NCBI GenBank assembly: GCA_017617995.1
Contig: JAFZVE010000045.1
Coordinates: forward strand, 42,897-106,896
Direction: 5' to 3'
Source of the DNA: Clostridiales bacterium
GTDB lineage: Bacteria; Bacillota; Clostridia; Saccharofermentanales; Saccharofermentanaceae
Length of the DNA: 64,000 nucleotides
This document shows, piece by piece, positions 1 to 9,415 of this stretch (position 1 is its first letter; every line of letters starts with the position of its first letter). Below the pieces are notes generated by a model, which was given only the letters and a program-made list of their open reading frames with translations, was not told the DNA's origin and did no database searches. Made by a program: the position numbers and the translations under genes.

Positions 1-939
1 GTCGATGGTCTGCAGGATGCAGGTGAAGATGACGAAGATCACGGCGTACATCGGATCCTCGAGCAGGAGGACGAATGCGCCCATGAAGCAGCCGGCGATC
101 GGTCCGAAGGTCGGCAGGATATTCGTAACACCCACGATCACGGAGATAAGGACGACGTTCGGAAGGCCCGCGATCAGCATGAAGATCGCATTTACGATGC
201 CGACGCCGATCGCCTCGAGAATCGTGAAGCTGATGTACTTACTGAAGATCGCGTTACTTCTTCTCAAGAAATCCGTGTGCTTCTCGAACTGCTCATCCGT
301 AAGAAGTGCGTGACGGAATCTCTCGATACCACGGAAGAGTCTCTTCTTTCCGGCGAGGAAATACACGGCTAGGATGATGCCGATAAATACATTGAGAAGG
401 ATGTTCCACACGCTCAGGACCGTATCCATCGCGCGCGTCAGGTTCTGCGTAAAGTCCGCGATAATGCGGTTCGTCTGCCTATAGATATTCGACGTCCAGC
501 TCGTCGCGTTCAGCGTGATGTTATACTCGGCCGCGAACTCATCGAGCTGCGCCAGACTATCCTCGATGATCGACTTATAGTTCTGGGCATTCGATATGAA
601 ATCCGTGATACTCTTGAGGATCTCCGGCAGCACGAACCAGAAGAAAAGCCCGATCGCCAGGAGCACGAGGATGATTGACACGACGACCGACAGCACATAG
701 CGCAGGCGCGGCTTACTGATCTTCTTAAAGACCTTGTTCTCGAAGAAAACGACCACGAGGTCGATGAGGTACGCGATGATGACACCGATGATGATCGGAG
801 CGACGATCTGCGCCGCGCGGGACAGCCATTTCAGAACATGCGGCAGATTCAGCAGTGTCATGTAGGCGACGACACCTGCGATCGCCGCAACAGTATATGC
901 ACCCCAACGGTTGCTTAGCGCCTTCTTAAATCTGCTCAA
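1..939 (-). CDS. AI-2E family transporter (permease), 3' end cut by window edge
   Basis: Reading the minus strand from a TTG codon at 939 gives 313 uninterrupted codons to the window edge. The product has an N-terminal hydrophobic pair (AAIAGVVAYMTLLNL, then IVAPIIIGVIIAYLIDLVVVF), a long amphipathic middle part, and later membrane segments. The stretch GLPNVVLISVIVGVTNILPTF is close to the conserved region of AI-2E/YdbA-type permeases (PF01594). Family members export small molecules, Na+/H+ or autoinducer-like compounds; the substrate here cannot be told. The TTG start is chosen because GGAGACAGGG lies just upstream and the next in-frame starts would remove the first membrane helix. The C-terminal 40-60 residues expected for the family lie beyond position 1. 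A TATAAT-like -10 is seen on the minus strand near 971-980. Confidence 0.85.
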   Translation of the reverse strand, partial: MSRFKKALSNRWGAYTVAAIAGVVAYMTLLNLPHVLKWLSRAAQIVAPIIIGVIIAYLIDLVVVFFENKVFKKISKPRLRYVLSVVVSIILVLLAIGLFFWFVLPEILKSITDFISNAQNYKSIIEDSLAQLDEFAAEYNITLNATSWTSNIYRQTNRIIADFTQNLTRAMDTVLSVWNILLNVFIGIILAVYFLAGKKRLFRGIERFRHALLTDEQFEKHTDFLRRSNAIFSKYISFTILEAIGVGIVNAIFMLIAGLPNVVLISVIVGVTNILPTFGPIAGCFMGAFVLLLEDPMYAVIFVIFTCILQTID

Positions 940-1071
940 TACCCTGTCTCCTTTGGAACGTCAGTGTGTCTATTATAATGCCCAGCCCCGAAAAAATAAA
1001 CCTCTATCCGATTTATGTAGTATAACTGAAATCCTTCAAAGGGAAAACGACACGGTGTGAAAAGCACTTGG

Positions 1072-2856
1072 TCAGATATCCAGTGCATTTTCCGCGACAT
1101 AGAGAAGTCTTCCGACCTGATCACAGATAAAGTCGCCGCTGGTCGTGATGTCGTGGGTCAGCTCCGTCAGGATGAAACCGTAGAACCGGGTCTTGAAGAA
1201 GACCGGGATCACGACGCTCTCACGGCATTTCGGAGGCAGGTCGATCCGCTGGAACATCCCGTCGATCTTCCCTTCCTGCCGCTCTTTCGGTATAAGATAC
1301 AGTTCGCCGTCCCTGACCATGCAGCGGAGACGGATGCGCTCTGGGAACAGGTCGTCGTTTCCTTCTTCGAAGACCACTTTCTCATCAAAGAGGAACAGCG
1401 CCGCGTTCTTCAGTCCCAGTTTATGGAAGCTTCCGATGATCTGGTTCTCTTTTGCGATCTTCCTCGACTCCTTCGTATCTCCCAGCTCTTCACTGTCGAA
1501 CTCCGTCACGTCCACGAGGAAATCGTGGAAGTTCATCCGGAAGTTGATGAGGCTGTCGTTACTGTCGATGAGCGTCTCGGCCTGCGCCGTGATCGCCTTA
1601 TCTCGCATGAGCGTAAAGAGCCGGTTGATGAACATATTCGGCCCGGCCGAATTCGAGCTCTGCTCGAGGTTTACGCTCGTCTGAAGCCTACTGATCGAGT
1701 TCAGGAGTTTTCCCGCATCGGTATACTCCATCGCACCATTTCTAAAGAAGATCTCGATCAGATCCTCGCAGTCCTGATAATCTTCCACACTCATATAGCG
1801 CTCTTTGACACCGGTCAGGATCTTCCCGATAAACTCCGCAAACAGCCTTTGCAGGTTGACCGATTCACGGCTGATATATTCATACCGGTAGCGGTAGAAG
1901 CAGTCATTAAACATACGGTAGATAAATGCCGTATCGACATTTCGCATCTCCATCTTCGTGTACTCGTACATCTCATAGGGAAAGGATTCCCTTCCGTAGA
2001 GGCGTGTGGGGATCTCCACCGAATCGACTTTCTCGCCTTCCATCTTCGAGAGAAGAAGGTTCAGGGCCTTACGTCCGAGGGTGATGTCCGCCACACCGAT
2101 TGAAGATAGTGCAGGGATCATGCGGCCGGCCATCGTCGTGTTATCGAAAGCGAAGACCATGATGTCTCTTCCGGGCACCAGTCTTCTCTCCTCCATCTCC
2201 TCGTATAGGCCTACCGCGACGGAGTCATTGATGCAGAAGATCGCCTGAACATCGGGGTTTCTGTCGAGAAGTGCTTTGGCCGCATCACGGGAATTGACCG
2301 ACATGTCCGTCGGCTCATAGCGCTCCGGCGGAAAATCGACACCATTCTCAACGAGAAGACGGGTATAGATCTCCTTTCTCTTCTCAGAATCGCGGCTGTC
2401 GGGACGACCTCCGAGCATACCGAACTTCGAAAAGCCATGTACATTGATCAGGCAGTCGACCGCCTCCTTGATGCCGGCCTCGTTGTCGTAGTTGACGGAA
2501 ACATAGTCCACGATATCCGATGCGGCGAAAACGATCGGGATGTTATTGATCTGCGAACGGAAACGGCTCATGATCTTCTCGGCGTTCACGTTCTCCATAC
2601 TGCCTAGGCATATGATAAGACCGTCGAGATGGCAGCGCTTCTCGAGCTGATAGATCGCATTATAAATGCGGAAATACTTGTGGTGGTGATCGTCCTTATC
2701 GCGGATGCCGTCGAAACGTCCGGCGATCACGACCAGATTCAGATCCTTATGCTGGCGGATACCACTCTGGACATTCTGGATAAATTCTTCACCGAAATCC
2801 GTGTAGCTATTTTCCAGGATCAGTCCGATCGTTTTCTTTCGGCCATTACTCTTCAT
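1072..2856 (-). CDS. LacI-like periplasmic-binding-fold sensor protein without HTH, with C-terminal regulatory region
   Basis: 594 residues. Residues about 8-290 match the LacI/PurR-type sugar-binding fold (start KKTIGLILENSYTDFGEEF, then an LDGLIICLGS strand, the NDSVAVGLYEEME segment typical of the second lobe, and DITLGRKALNLLL near the end). The usual N-terminal DNA-binding HTH and any signal peptide are missing, so it is probably a cytoplasmic sensor. Residues 300-594 are helical and end in a GAF-like stretch (VVIPVFFKTRFYGFILTEL). It starts 6 nt after the stop of the upstream FIST-EAL gene, so the two are almost certainly co-transcribed and may form one signalling pathway. The ligand is unknown. 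A GGAGTGA ribosome site precedes the start. Confidence 0.7.
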   Translation of the reverse strand: MKSNGRKKTIGLILENSYTDFGEEFIQNVQSGIRQHKDLNLVVIAGRFDGIRDKDDHHHKYFRIYNAIYQLEKRCHLDGLIICLGSMENVNAEKIMSRFRSQINNIPIVFAASDIVDYVSVNYDNEAGIKEAVDCLINVHGFSKFGMLGGRPDSRDSEKRKEIYTRLLVENGVDFPPERYEPTDMSVNSRDAAKALLDRNPDVQAIFCINDSVAVGLYEEMEERRLVPGRDIMVFAFDNTTMAGRMIPALSSIGVADITLGRKALNLLLSKMEGEKVDSVEIPTRLYGRESFPYEMYEYTKMEMRNVDTAFIYRMFNDCFYRYRYEYISRESVNLQRLFAEFIGKILTGVKERYMSVEDYQDCEDLIEIFFRNGAMEYTDAGKLLNSISRLQTSVNLEQSSNSAGPNMFINRLFTLMRDKAITAQAETLIDSNDSLINFRMNFHDFLVDVTEFDSEELGDTKESRKIAKENQIIGSFHKLGLKNAALFLFDEKVVFEEGNDDLFPERIRLRCMVRDGELYLIPKERQEGKIDGMFQRIDLPPKCRESVVIPVFFKTRFYGFILTELTHDITTSGDFICDQVGRLLYVAENALDI

Positions 2857-2862
2857 CGCGCA

Positions 2863-5478
2863 TCACTCCATGAGATCCGGCGCGGGAATGGAGAAGAGAT
2901 ACCCCTGGGAATAGTCCACTTCATAGCTGACGATCATCTTCTGGATCTCCTCATTCTCGACATACTCGGCGATGATGCAGATGTCATTTTCAGACATCTT
3001 CTTCCACGTCGAGATCAGGGCGAGGATCTTCTCCGATTCCTGATTCTCGTGGCAGTTGCGGACGATCGAACCGTCGATCTTCAGGTAGTCGGAGTGGATG
3101 CTCAGGAGATGCTGCAGATTCGAGAATCCCGAACCGAAATCGTCGATGGCGATCCGGCCGCCGAGTTCATGCACACGATCGACAAATGCGACGAGTTCAT
3201 TGTAATCGTCGATGTCCTCACTCTCGAGGATCTCAAAGATGAAGTTCTCCGGATGCGTCACCGAAGAGAGACTGTCATAGATGAGCTCGAGGACTTCCTT
3301 GTTCTTGATGTCACGGATCCCGATATTGATGCTGACGCTTTTGTCCTCGATATTGCGGAATCGCTCGAAGACCTTGCGGATCATGATCTTCGAGATCTGA
3401 TCATAAAGTACGCCGTAGATCCTGGCCACATCGAGGAAGCTGTTGGGATAATAGATCTTCCCGTTCTCATCGGCGATACGCATCAGAGATTCGTAGTGAT
3501 GGATCCGTCCTTCACGGTTATCGTGGATCCCTTGGAAATATGGGATGACCTTATCGTGATTGACCGCGTAGTTGATGACATTAACGATGTGATACTTCTC
3601 ACGGATGCTATCCTCATCGAGGCTGTCTTCCTCGGAGGCTTCGTAGACGTAGAACTGGATATTCTTGTTCTTCATCTCGACACGTGCGGAGTAATACATC
3701 GACTGGAAACTATCCTCCGAGCAACCGTCGATAACACAGAAGATCGGCACGATCGAGATCAGCTCCTCGGTATAGTTGAACAGTTCTTTCTGGAGCGTCT
3801 CCATGTCGTGGACGAAGTTCGGAAGCGTCGTACGGTACGACGGCACGGCGATCGCGATCATCCAGTGATCGAGAAGATACATGCGGTATTTACGGTTCTC
3901 CGCGAACTTCAGACATTTCTGGATATAGTCCTTATATGTGAGTTCCACCAGATGGCTCGAGAACACACGCTCCATCTCTGACTGTTCAAGAACATTGATG
4001 ATGCACACCCGGTCGTAACCCTTGATCTTGATGTCGATACTCAGCGCCGCCTCATTGGGGATCTCTTCGCTCTTCGAGTAGAGGAGGATCTTCTCACACT
4101 CACGGACGAAAGTCAGGATCTGCCCGACCTCCGGCTCGCTCATCCGCGGTTCGAGTATACTCTCGATCTCCACGAGGAGATTGAGGACATTTCGGTTTTC
4201 CTGCGTGAGGGTCTCGGTATGGGAAAATGCGTAGGGGTTATACTCCTGCGTGTAGGGCTTCTCACCCATTACCGATACGACAAAAGCACCGCTGCCCATG
4301 ACGTTTCTGCCATTGTCGAACATGATTTCTCCCGCCGTCACGCATCCGCACATATTCGAGTTCTCGTACGGGGCAAGCTCCCACTGCGCACAGTTCAGGT
4401 ATTCGGAAGATCTCGCGAAGCTGACGTACCCGAAGATCGTCTCGGCCTTTGCGAAAATCTCGACACGCTGGAAGAGCGTCCGGCTGTCCGAGACCACTTT
4501 GCCGTCATAGATAAATGCGCGGCGGATCACCTTACCGGGCTTGATGTTATGCCCGGCGAAGAGATACTCTTTCTTCGCTTTTGTATCGGTCTCCTCGTGG
4601 AGGAAATAGATCTGTGCATTCGCCGGATCCGCCTTCGGGAAGATCTGCTCGAGGCTCGTGTCCGGCCGGTATTTCAGATGGATCGGGACCTTCTCATCGT
4701 CGCCGTACACATACGGGAAGAGATACAGAAGTTCCGGATGCCTGGCGATCGCATGGTCGATGCCGAACTGCACGACATCCACCGCGTCTTTTCCGTTGAT
4801 CGAAAGCAGACAGGACTTAAAGGCGTCCGTGATCTCAGCGTCATCACCGAGGACCTGCGCGCCCGTGGCAAAAGAACTGAAGCTCTCGAGTTTCTCACCG
4901 GACAGGGCCGCGAGAAGGATCGCGCGGTCAGACCAGCCATGCTCGTTAAAGACGAAACCGCCGTCCATGACATCGTTCTTTCCGGACTTCGGAACCGAAG
5001 CGATACCACCCGTCATGGGGATGCTCGGGAAGAAGTCATTACATCTGTCCACGAACTGGTATACGTCCTGGTACTGGCCGGAGAAGAAGGTAAGCAGGAG
5101 CCGGGTATCGTCCCGGATGAATTCTTTCTTGATCTGTCCGCAGAGCATATCTACGGGAAGCGGCATGCCGGTATAGTCATCGATAAGCGGGATCATCTCG
5201 GAGACGACGTGTGCCTCGGTCATCGTCGACACGGAGATCACGCAGCGGTTCAGCGCATAGCGGCCTTTGTTTACCACAGCGGAACAGCTCGTGCCGAAGA
5301 TCACGGCCTGCGGGACGAGTTCTTTTACGAAGCGGGCGAGTTCCACCGCCTCTTCGGAAGAATGGATCGCGGTATGAATGCGAATGAGGATATCACCCTG
5401 CTCGGCCGAAAGATTCAGCTGCTTCAAGGTGCTCGAAAGCCTTGCCTTGGAAATATACTGGAAGTTCCAGGTAAACAT
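2863..5478 (-). CDS. FIST-domain sensor with C-terminal EAL phosphodiesterase domain
   Basis: 871 residues, no signal peptide or obvious membrane span. The N-terminal part (about 1-400) resembles FIST_N/FIST_C small-ligand sensors (AVIFGTSCSAVVNKG, SIPMTGGIASVPKSG, and later ECAQ-like and NMCGCVTAGEI segments). A degenerate GGDEF-like linker region follows (about 450-630). The last ~240 residues are an EAL domain: ESLMR replaces the classic EAL, and Asn in SINIGI, Glu in FEILESE, DDFGSGFSNL, Lys in YLKIDG, Glu in AEYVE and the QGY motif are all present, so c-di-GMP hydrolysis looks possible. First gene of a two-gene operon with the LacI-like sensor; a TATAAT box on the minus strand lies at 5522-5517. 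I infer that ligand binding by FIST tunes c-di-GMP. Confidence 0.8.
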   Translation of the reverse strand: MFTWNFQYISKARLSSTLKQLNLSAEQGDILIRIHTAIHSSEEAVELARFVKELVPQAVIFGTSCSAVVNKGRYALNRCVISVSTMTEAHVVSEMIPLIDDYTGMPLPVDMLCGQIKKEFIRDDTRLLLTFFSGQYQDVYQFVDRCNDFFPSIPMTGGIASVPKSGKNDVMDGGFVFNEHGWSDRAILLAALSGEKLESFSSFATGAQVLGDDAEITDAFKSCLLSINGKDAVDVVQFGIDHAIARHPELLYLFPYVYGDDEKVPIHLKYRPDTSLEQIFPKADPANAQIYFLHEETDTKAKKEYLFAGHNIKPGKVIRRAFIYDGKVVSDSRTLFQRVEIFAKAETIFGYVSFARSSEYLNCAQWELAPYENSNMCGCVTAGEIMFDNGRNVMGSGAFVVSVMGEKPYTQEYNPYAFSHTETLTQENRNVLNLLVEIESILEPRMSEPEVGQILTFVRECEKILLYSKSEEIPNEAALSIDIKIKGYDRVCIINVLEQSEMERVFSSHLVELTYKDYIQKCLKFAENRKYRMYLLDHWMIAIAVPSYRTTLPNFVHDMETLQKELFNYTEELISIVPIFCVIDGCSEDSFQSMYYSARVEMKNKNIQFYVYEASEEDSLDEDSIREKYHIVNVINYAVNHDKVIPYFQGIHDNREGRIHHYESLMRIADENGKIYYPNSFLDVARIYGVLYDQISKIMIRKVFERFRNIEDKSVSINIGIRDIKNKEVLELIYDSLSSVTHPENFIFEILESEDIDDYNELVAFVDRVHELGGRIAIDDFGSGFSNLQHLLSIHSDYLKIDGSIVRNCHENQESEKILALISTWKKMSENDICIIAEYVENEEIQKMIVSYEVDYSQGYLFSIPAPDLME

Positions 5479-5593
5479 ACCGCCTTACGCCCTCCCTACG
5501 AACATATTCCAAGTCCATTATACAGCGGTCAGAAGCGAAATTCATCTAAAATGTCAAAAAAGATTGCAAACAAATCGAAAACAATAGAGTAGT

Positions 5594-5700
5594 TTATTGG
5601 TAATTCTCTTGCACATATAAACTCAAGCGAGAATCGAGAGTCTCGGCGATTTGTTCCACTGAACGTTGCTGAGTATAGTATGATGAAATCTCTTCACTAA
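5594..5700 (-). pseudogene. C-terminal remnant of a large solute-binding lipoprotein
   Basis: On the minus strand 34 in-frame codons plus stop read SSYYTQQRSVEQIAETLDSR and end in QENYQ. They align with the extreme C-terminus of the intact lipoprotein directly upstream (SHYTQQRDIKQIAETLEKR, ending QENYQ). There is no start codon and no body of the gene: the homology begins right at the GGACA-N4-TGTCC inverted repeat. It is a duplicated tail left after deletion or recombination. Confidence 0.8.
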
Positions 5701-5702
5701 AT

Positions 5703-5716
5703 GGACATGTGTGTCC
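5703..5716. repeat. Short inverted repeat GGACA-TGTG-TGTCC at the edge of a gene remnant
   Basis: Five-base arms with a four-base loop. Two related copies occur at 9211-9224 and 11738-11751, each beside a fragment of the same lipoprotein family. It could be the terminal hairpin of a lost small mobile element or a recombination-prone repeat. Confidence 0.6.
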
Positions 5717-5728
5717 TCTATTTGCTCA

Positions 5729-7933
5729 TTACTGATAATTCTCCTGCGCATAGAGATCCAGCCGCTTCTCGAGCGTCTCCGCGATCTGCTTGATATCCCG
5801 CTGCTGCGTATAGTGACTGTTCACTTCGTCATAAACGATCGTGAACAGCCCCCAGTCATACGCAGATAACTTGTCCGCAGAGTTCACCGCCTCGAGGAAC
5901 CTTCCCAGCACCTTCTCATCTGCCGGATCCTTCTTATACACATAGCTCTTCAGGATCTCGTCTGTTACTGCATCCGGATTCTTCACTGCTTCACAGATGG
6001 CATCCATCACACTCTGATCTATAGGGATCCATCCGTTGATCGCGATCATTTTCTGCACATCTTTCGAGAACAGCCCCTGACACAACTCCCAGCACTTGTC
6101 CTGATACTGAGTCGCGGTAGAAATAGCCAGGCAGCAATTCGGCATAGCCAGATGTACCGATCCACCGATGGATGGAAAACCCAGAAAACACGTCTCTTCT
6201 TTTATCTCTTTCTCAATGAGCGCGTATTGATAGTAGTCACTGACTATACATCCTTCCATAAGGCAGATATCCTCCGCAAGCGGATCTCCATAGCCTTCCG
6301 TCCTGTCAGCGGCTGTATCCTGTGCTTCATACGCTATAGTCAGTGCTTCCTCAAGTTGTTCACGTGTGATCTTTTTCTTCCCATCATATACTCCCCAGAC
6401 TTCAGTGTAGTTATATCCGATCACCCAGTACACCGCATCCGAGGCCACATCCAAACGACCATCTCTTATAGGAATACCGGTTTCCTCATGAAAATTCTGA
6501 AGCTGGAACAGATCCACATCCGCTCCCGAAGGAAAATGACGTCGCAAGCCTTGGTATCCGTTCAGCCAGTAGGAGGCAAACACCTGATAGCATTTTCCTT
6601 CTTCATTAAACATCAGTTTTCTCGCAGGCTCCGTCAATGACATCTCCCATTCTCCGGATCCGCCGGAGAAACTCTGCATATCCAGAACCATTCCGATGCG
6701 ACCCATGTATTCATAGTCAAAATAGTTACCATAGAAGATATCCGGAGTGTTGCCCTCGCCGAAATACTTCATCAGATTAAGTTTCCCGCGTCGCATCCCC
6801 TCTGCAGACTCCCCGGCAAACTGGAAATTATAATCTTCCAGAACGACTCGATACTCGTCGTTAGTGGTATTAAAGTTGTATACGACCCAAGCCAGTGCCA
6901 GATCATCGTAGACACTATATCCGCCGATCGTTATTTTCTTGCGGTTTTCTACATGTACAGAAGGATCATACGTAAAGAGCAGCAATTCCGTGGTTCCATC
7001 GCGATAACCGTAACTCTTGGCGAAGTGATTATCGTCCAGAGGATAATACCGGCTCTCGAACCGTAGCGTTTTCTTCTGCGGCCGAATATCGACGCAGTTC
7101 CAGTCAGCCAGTTTCGCTACACTCATCGTCGTAAGGTCCACCTTATACTCTCCGTTAACTTTAAAGAAGTACTTCCCGCAGAATCCGTCTATACTCGCGC
7201 CTACCGCATCTGTATCTGTCACCTGCCGACAGCTCCCGGTCTGAAGATCCACTTCATGGTAGATGTACGTCGATTCATCCTTGTCTTCGACAACATAGTA
7301 GTGTCCCTGATCCTCGAAAAAAGACTGATTATGCATAATGTGGAAATCCGTATGAATAGTCTTCTTAACAGAACCGTCGGGAGTATAGAATCCCAGATCG
7401 TTTGCACCGCCTATAACAAATCCATCTGTAATTGGAACGATAAAATTCGCGTGAAAGCCTGTATCCACGATTTTAGTCACGTCACCTGTCTTCCTATCCA
7501 GAAAAACAGCCCGATTCTCAAGAAGGGACGGATCCGGATCATCCATACTCGCTAACTGGGCCGTATCTACACCGATGTAGGCATACTCATTAGGCAGGAC
7601 CGCAGATGGCAGTTGATTCCCGGGAAACTCCAGCGTAGATATCGTGTTGCCCTTAGCATCGATGGTGATTATATCCGTCCATTCCTCACGCTCATTTGTC
7701 GTCTGGTCATATTTTACGTATATGGCAGAAACACAGTAGTTCTCTTCTGCCATAAAGATACGCGAGAAGGTAGCCTCATACCCTTCCTTCTGCGGAAGAT
7801 CGTAGAATACACAGGAGTATGCATCCGAGCCTGGCACGCGTTCTTCGGCTTTTCTGGATTTGCAGCCTGTTCCTGATATCGAGAGTACGACAGACAGGCT
7901 GAGAATAAGTGAGAGTATCTTTTTCTTTCCCAT
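5729..7933 (-). CDS. Large solute-binding-like lipoprotein (paralogous family, divergent member)
   Basis: About 734 residues with an N-terminal signal (KKKILSLILSLSVVLSISG) followed by GTGC-K, a weak lipobox. The first ~350 residues contain repeated strand-like blocks (FVIGGANDLGFYTPDGSVKK) as in beta-propellers. The second half carries features of family 1 extracellular solute-binding proteins (TPDIFYGNYFDYEYMG, HLAMPNCCLAISTATQYQDK, and a C-terminal helix IKQIAETLEKRLDLYAQENY). It lacks the EEAPxYFxGxxS signature of the other paralogues, so it is the most divergent copy, but it is the parent type of the three nearby remnants. Start: ATG at 7933; a GTG at 7942 directly after the upstream stop is the alternative. 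It follows lipoprotein 7943-9130 without a gap, implying one transcript. No ABC permease is nearby, so transport is unproven. Confidence 0.7.
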   Translation of the reverse strand: MGKKKILSLILSLSVVLSISGTGCKSRKAEERVPGSDAYSCVFYDLPQKEGYEATFSRIFMAEENYCVSAIYVKYDQTTNEREEWTDIITIDAKGNTISTLEFPGNQLPSAVLPNEYAYIGVDTAQLASMDDPDPSLLENRAVFLDRKTGDVTKIVDTGFHANFIVPITDGFVIGGANDLGFYTPDGSVKKTIHTDFHIMHNQSFFEDQGHYYVVEDKDESTYIYHEVDLQTGSCRQVTDTDAVGASIDGFCGKYFFKVNGEYKVDLTTMSVAKLADWNCVDIRPQKKTLRFESRYYPLDDNHFAKSYGYRDGTTELLLFTYDPSVHVENRKKITIGGYSVYDDLALAWVVYNFNTTNDEYRVVLEDYNFQFAGESAEGMRRGKLNLMKYFGEGNTPDIFYGNYFDYEYMGRIGMVLDMQSFSGGSGEWEMSLTEPARKLMFNEEGKCYQVFASYWLNGYQGLRRHFPSGADVDLFQLQNFHEETGIPIRDGRLDVASDAVYWVIGYNYTEVWGVYDGKKKITREQLEEALTIAYEAQDTAADRTEGYGDPLAEDICLMEGCIVSDYYQYALIEKEIKEETCFLGFPSIGGSVHLAMPNCCLAISTATQYQDKCWELCQGLFSKDVQKMIAINGWIPIDQSVMDAICEAVKNPDAVTDEILKSYVYKKDPADEKVLGRFLEAVNSADKLSAYDWGLFTIVYDEVNSHYTQQRDIKQIAETLEKRLDLYAQENYQ

Positions 7934-7942
7934 ATCGATCAC

Positions 7943-9130
7943 TTAGCTATCCGGCTTTAAAAAGTAAGAATAATACCGCATATCTGCAGGCCCGATCGTG
8001 TCAGAGAATACAGTCTGACCTGTGATTGCGTTGATCATGGTTTTACAGTGCTCTACGCTGTTCTTACTATACACTTTCATATAGACCTGCCAGACCGGAA
8101 TCAGTACAGCTTCCCGAATACCATCCTCCACCCAAAGAGGATACTCATCTGCGGTGAAGTACCGAAGTTCCATGCAGTACACTTCCACTATCTTGCCCCT
8201 CGTTTTACTCGTATCATAAGCCAGTGCTCTGGCGATCTGATCCATGCATTCTTCCGCCGGGATGATAGGCTGGTCCGATAGGATGGTTTCCGAAATCTCA
8301 TAGGTTTTTCCGACAATTGCGGCAAACTGATTATCTGCATTAATACAGGTTTTCCCCCATTCCGCGAGAAAACCGCAACCTGCAGGCTGGATCACTCCAT
8401 CCCACTCGACAGTAAAGAAATCGTGTGTTGCTCCTGCAGATAGCGGGATTCCGTCCTGAAATGTCGCTATGGGAATATACTGTACTTGTGAAACATCTTG
8501 GAAAACACGATAATCTTCTGTACCCTCGAAAAACTCAATAGGGAATCCTTCCATCGAGTAGTTCCAGGCGAGAACGGTTTCTGCGCCAGAAGCATTACAC
8601 TTTTCTAACGGAAGTCCTGAAGCGTCATGTATATCGCTCAGAGAAATCTCCCTGACATTTCCCATGTTCTGTAGTGCAAGATCATGTTCGATCACACTTT
8701 CCTTTTCCTCAGAACCTATCTTTTCCGGCCAGATAGGAACACCTACGCACCAATCAATTTTGACGGCCGAACGAAACCACGCGTCAGAAACATCTCCTGC
8801 ATCGGGAGTATCTCCCGATACTGCCCGGTAAACACTGGCGGTCTGCTTCCCATGATCAACGATCAGCAGATCATCGTCAATGATCAACTCAAAAGGAAGA
8901 TCCTCTAACGATACGCTATACTCAGTCTGCTCAAAAGACATATCCGTAGTTTCCGATTCTGTCACCTGAACCTGAGTATCATCCTTAACCGAAGTGTCGA
9001 TCGGAACCGTCTCGAGCACTCTGGACGAACTTGACTTCTGGCATGCTGAAGACAGCATGCCAAAAGTCAAGAGCATGATCACAAATACTGTTCTTCTTTT
9101 TCGAACTAATCGTTTATTACGTGTATGCAT
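7943..9130 (-). CDS. Hypothetical lipoprotein
   Basis: 395 residues. After a basic start (HTRNKRLVRKRR) there is a hydrophobic stretch FVIMLLTFGMLSSAC and a Ser-rich linker, typical of a lipoprotein signal. The mature part is acidic and shows no motif I recognise with confidence. The C-terminal segment (LIPVWQVYMKVYSKN, then MINAITGQTVFSD) resembles the end of PepSY/YycI-like domains, where a 'NAxTGx' turn closes the sheet; this is only suggestive. It is the first gene of a pair with the large solute-binding lipoprotein that begins right after its stop, so the two may act together at the membrane surface. No good ribosome site is visible upstream of 9130. Confidence 0.6.
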   Translation of the reverse strand: MHTRNKRLVRKRRTVFVIMLLTFGMLSSACQKSSSSRVLETVPIDTSVKDDTQVQVTESETTDMSFEQTEYSVSLEDLPFELIIDDDLLIVDHGKQTASVYRAVSGDTPDAGDVSDAWFRSAVKIDWCVGVPIWPEKIGSEEKESVIEHDLALQNMGNVREISLSDIHDASGLPLEKCNASGAETVLAWNYSMEGFPIEFFEGTEDYRVFQDVSQVQYIPIATFQDGIPLSAGATHDFFTVEWDGVIQPAGCGFLAEWGKTCINADNQFAAIVGKTYEISETILSDQPIIPAEECMDQIARALAYDTSKTRGKIVEVYCMELRYFTADEYPLWVEDGIREAVLIPVWQVYMKVYSKNSVEHCKTMINAITGQTVFSDTIGPADMRYYSYFLKPDS

Positions 9131-9210
9131 ACCAACAATCTAACAAATTCGATTATTTCCGTGATACGTATCATGACTTGATAATAGCATGTCCCAACAT
9201 TAAAGTAAAC

Positions 9211-9248
9211 GGACACATCTGTCCCTTTATCCCGAAACGCCTGAAAAT
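9211..9248. repeat. Copy of GGACA-N4-TGTCC element with conserved CTTTATCCC tail
   Basis: GGACA-CATC-TGTCC followed by CTTTATCCC and, seven bases on, CTGAAAAT. The copy at 11738-11775 has the same order and spacing, so the two are direct repeats that bracket a 2.5-kb segment containing the AbiE pair and two lipoprotein remnants. Confidence 0.6.
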
Positions 9249-9283
9249 AGGATAAAAGAGCATGATCGTTCTCTGTTCACTTA

Positions 9284-9371
9284 TCACTGATAATTCTCCT
9301 AAATATATACGGTTAAGCGCTGCTCGAGAGTATGTGCTATCTGTTCTGGTGATCGATTCTGAGAACAAACA
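9284..9371 (-). pseudogene. Short C-terminal lipoprotein remnant with internal stop
   Basis: The minus strand reads NRSPEQIAHTLEQRLTVYI, a TAG stop, then ENYQ and TGA. This aligns with the tails NRSTEQIAESLMKRLDLY (11031 remnant) and QRDIKQIAETLEKRLDLY (intact gene). The Gln codon CAG in the related copies corresponds to TAG here. No further upstream homology is seen. Confidence 0.75.
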
Positions 9372-9415
9372 ATCGAGTCTTATCAAGGAGCACCCAAGTG
9401 TGACAGAGCCTTGTG

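Noticed and set aside
1057..5592. Long plus-strand open frames (348, 450 and 457 codons) opposite the sensor genes.
   Set aside because: They are antisense to genes with clear domains and have compositions typical of shadow frames (Asp/Arg/Ile/Val-rich, no motifs).
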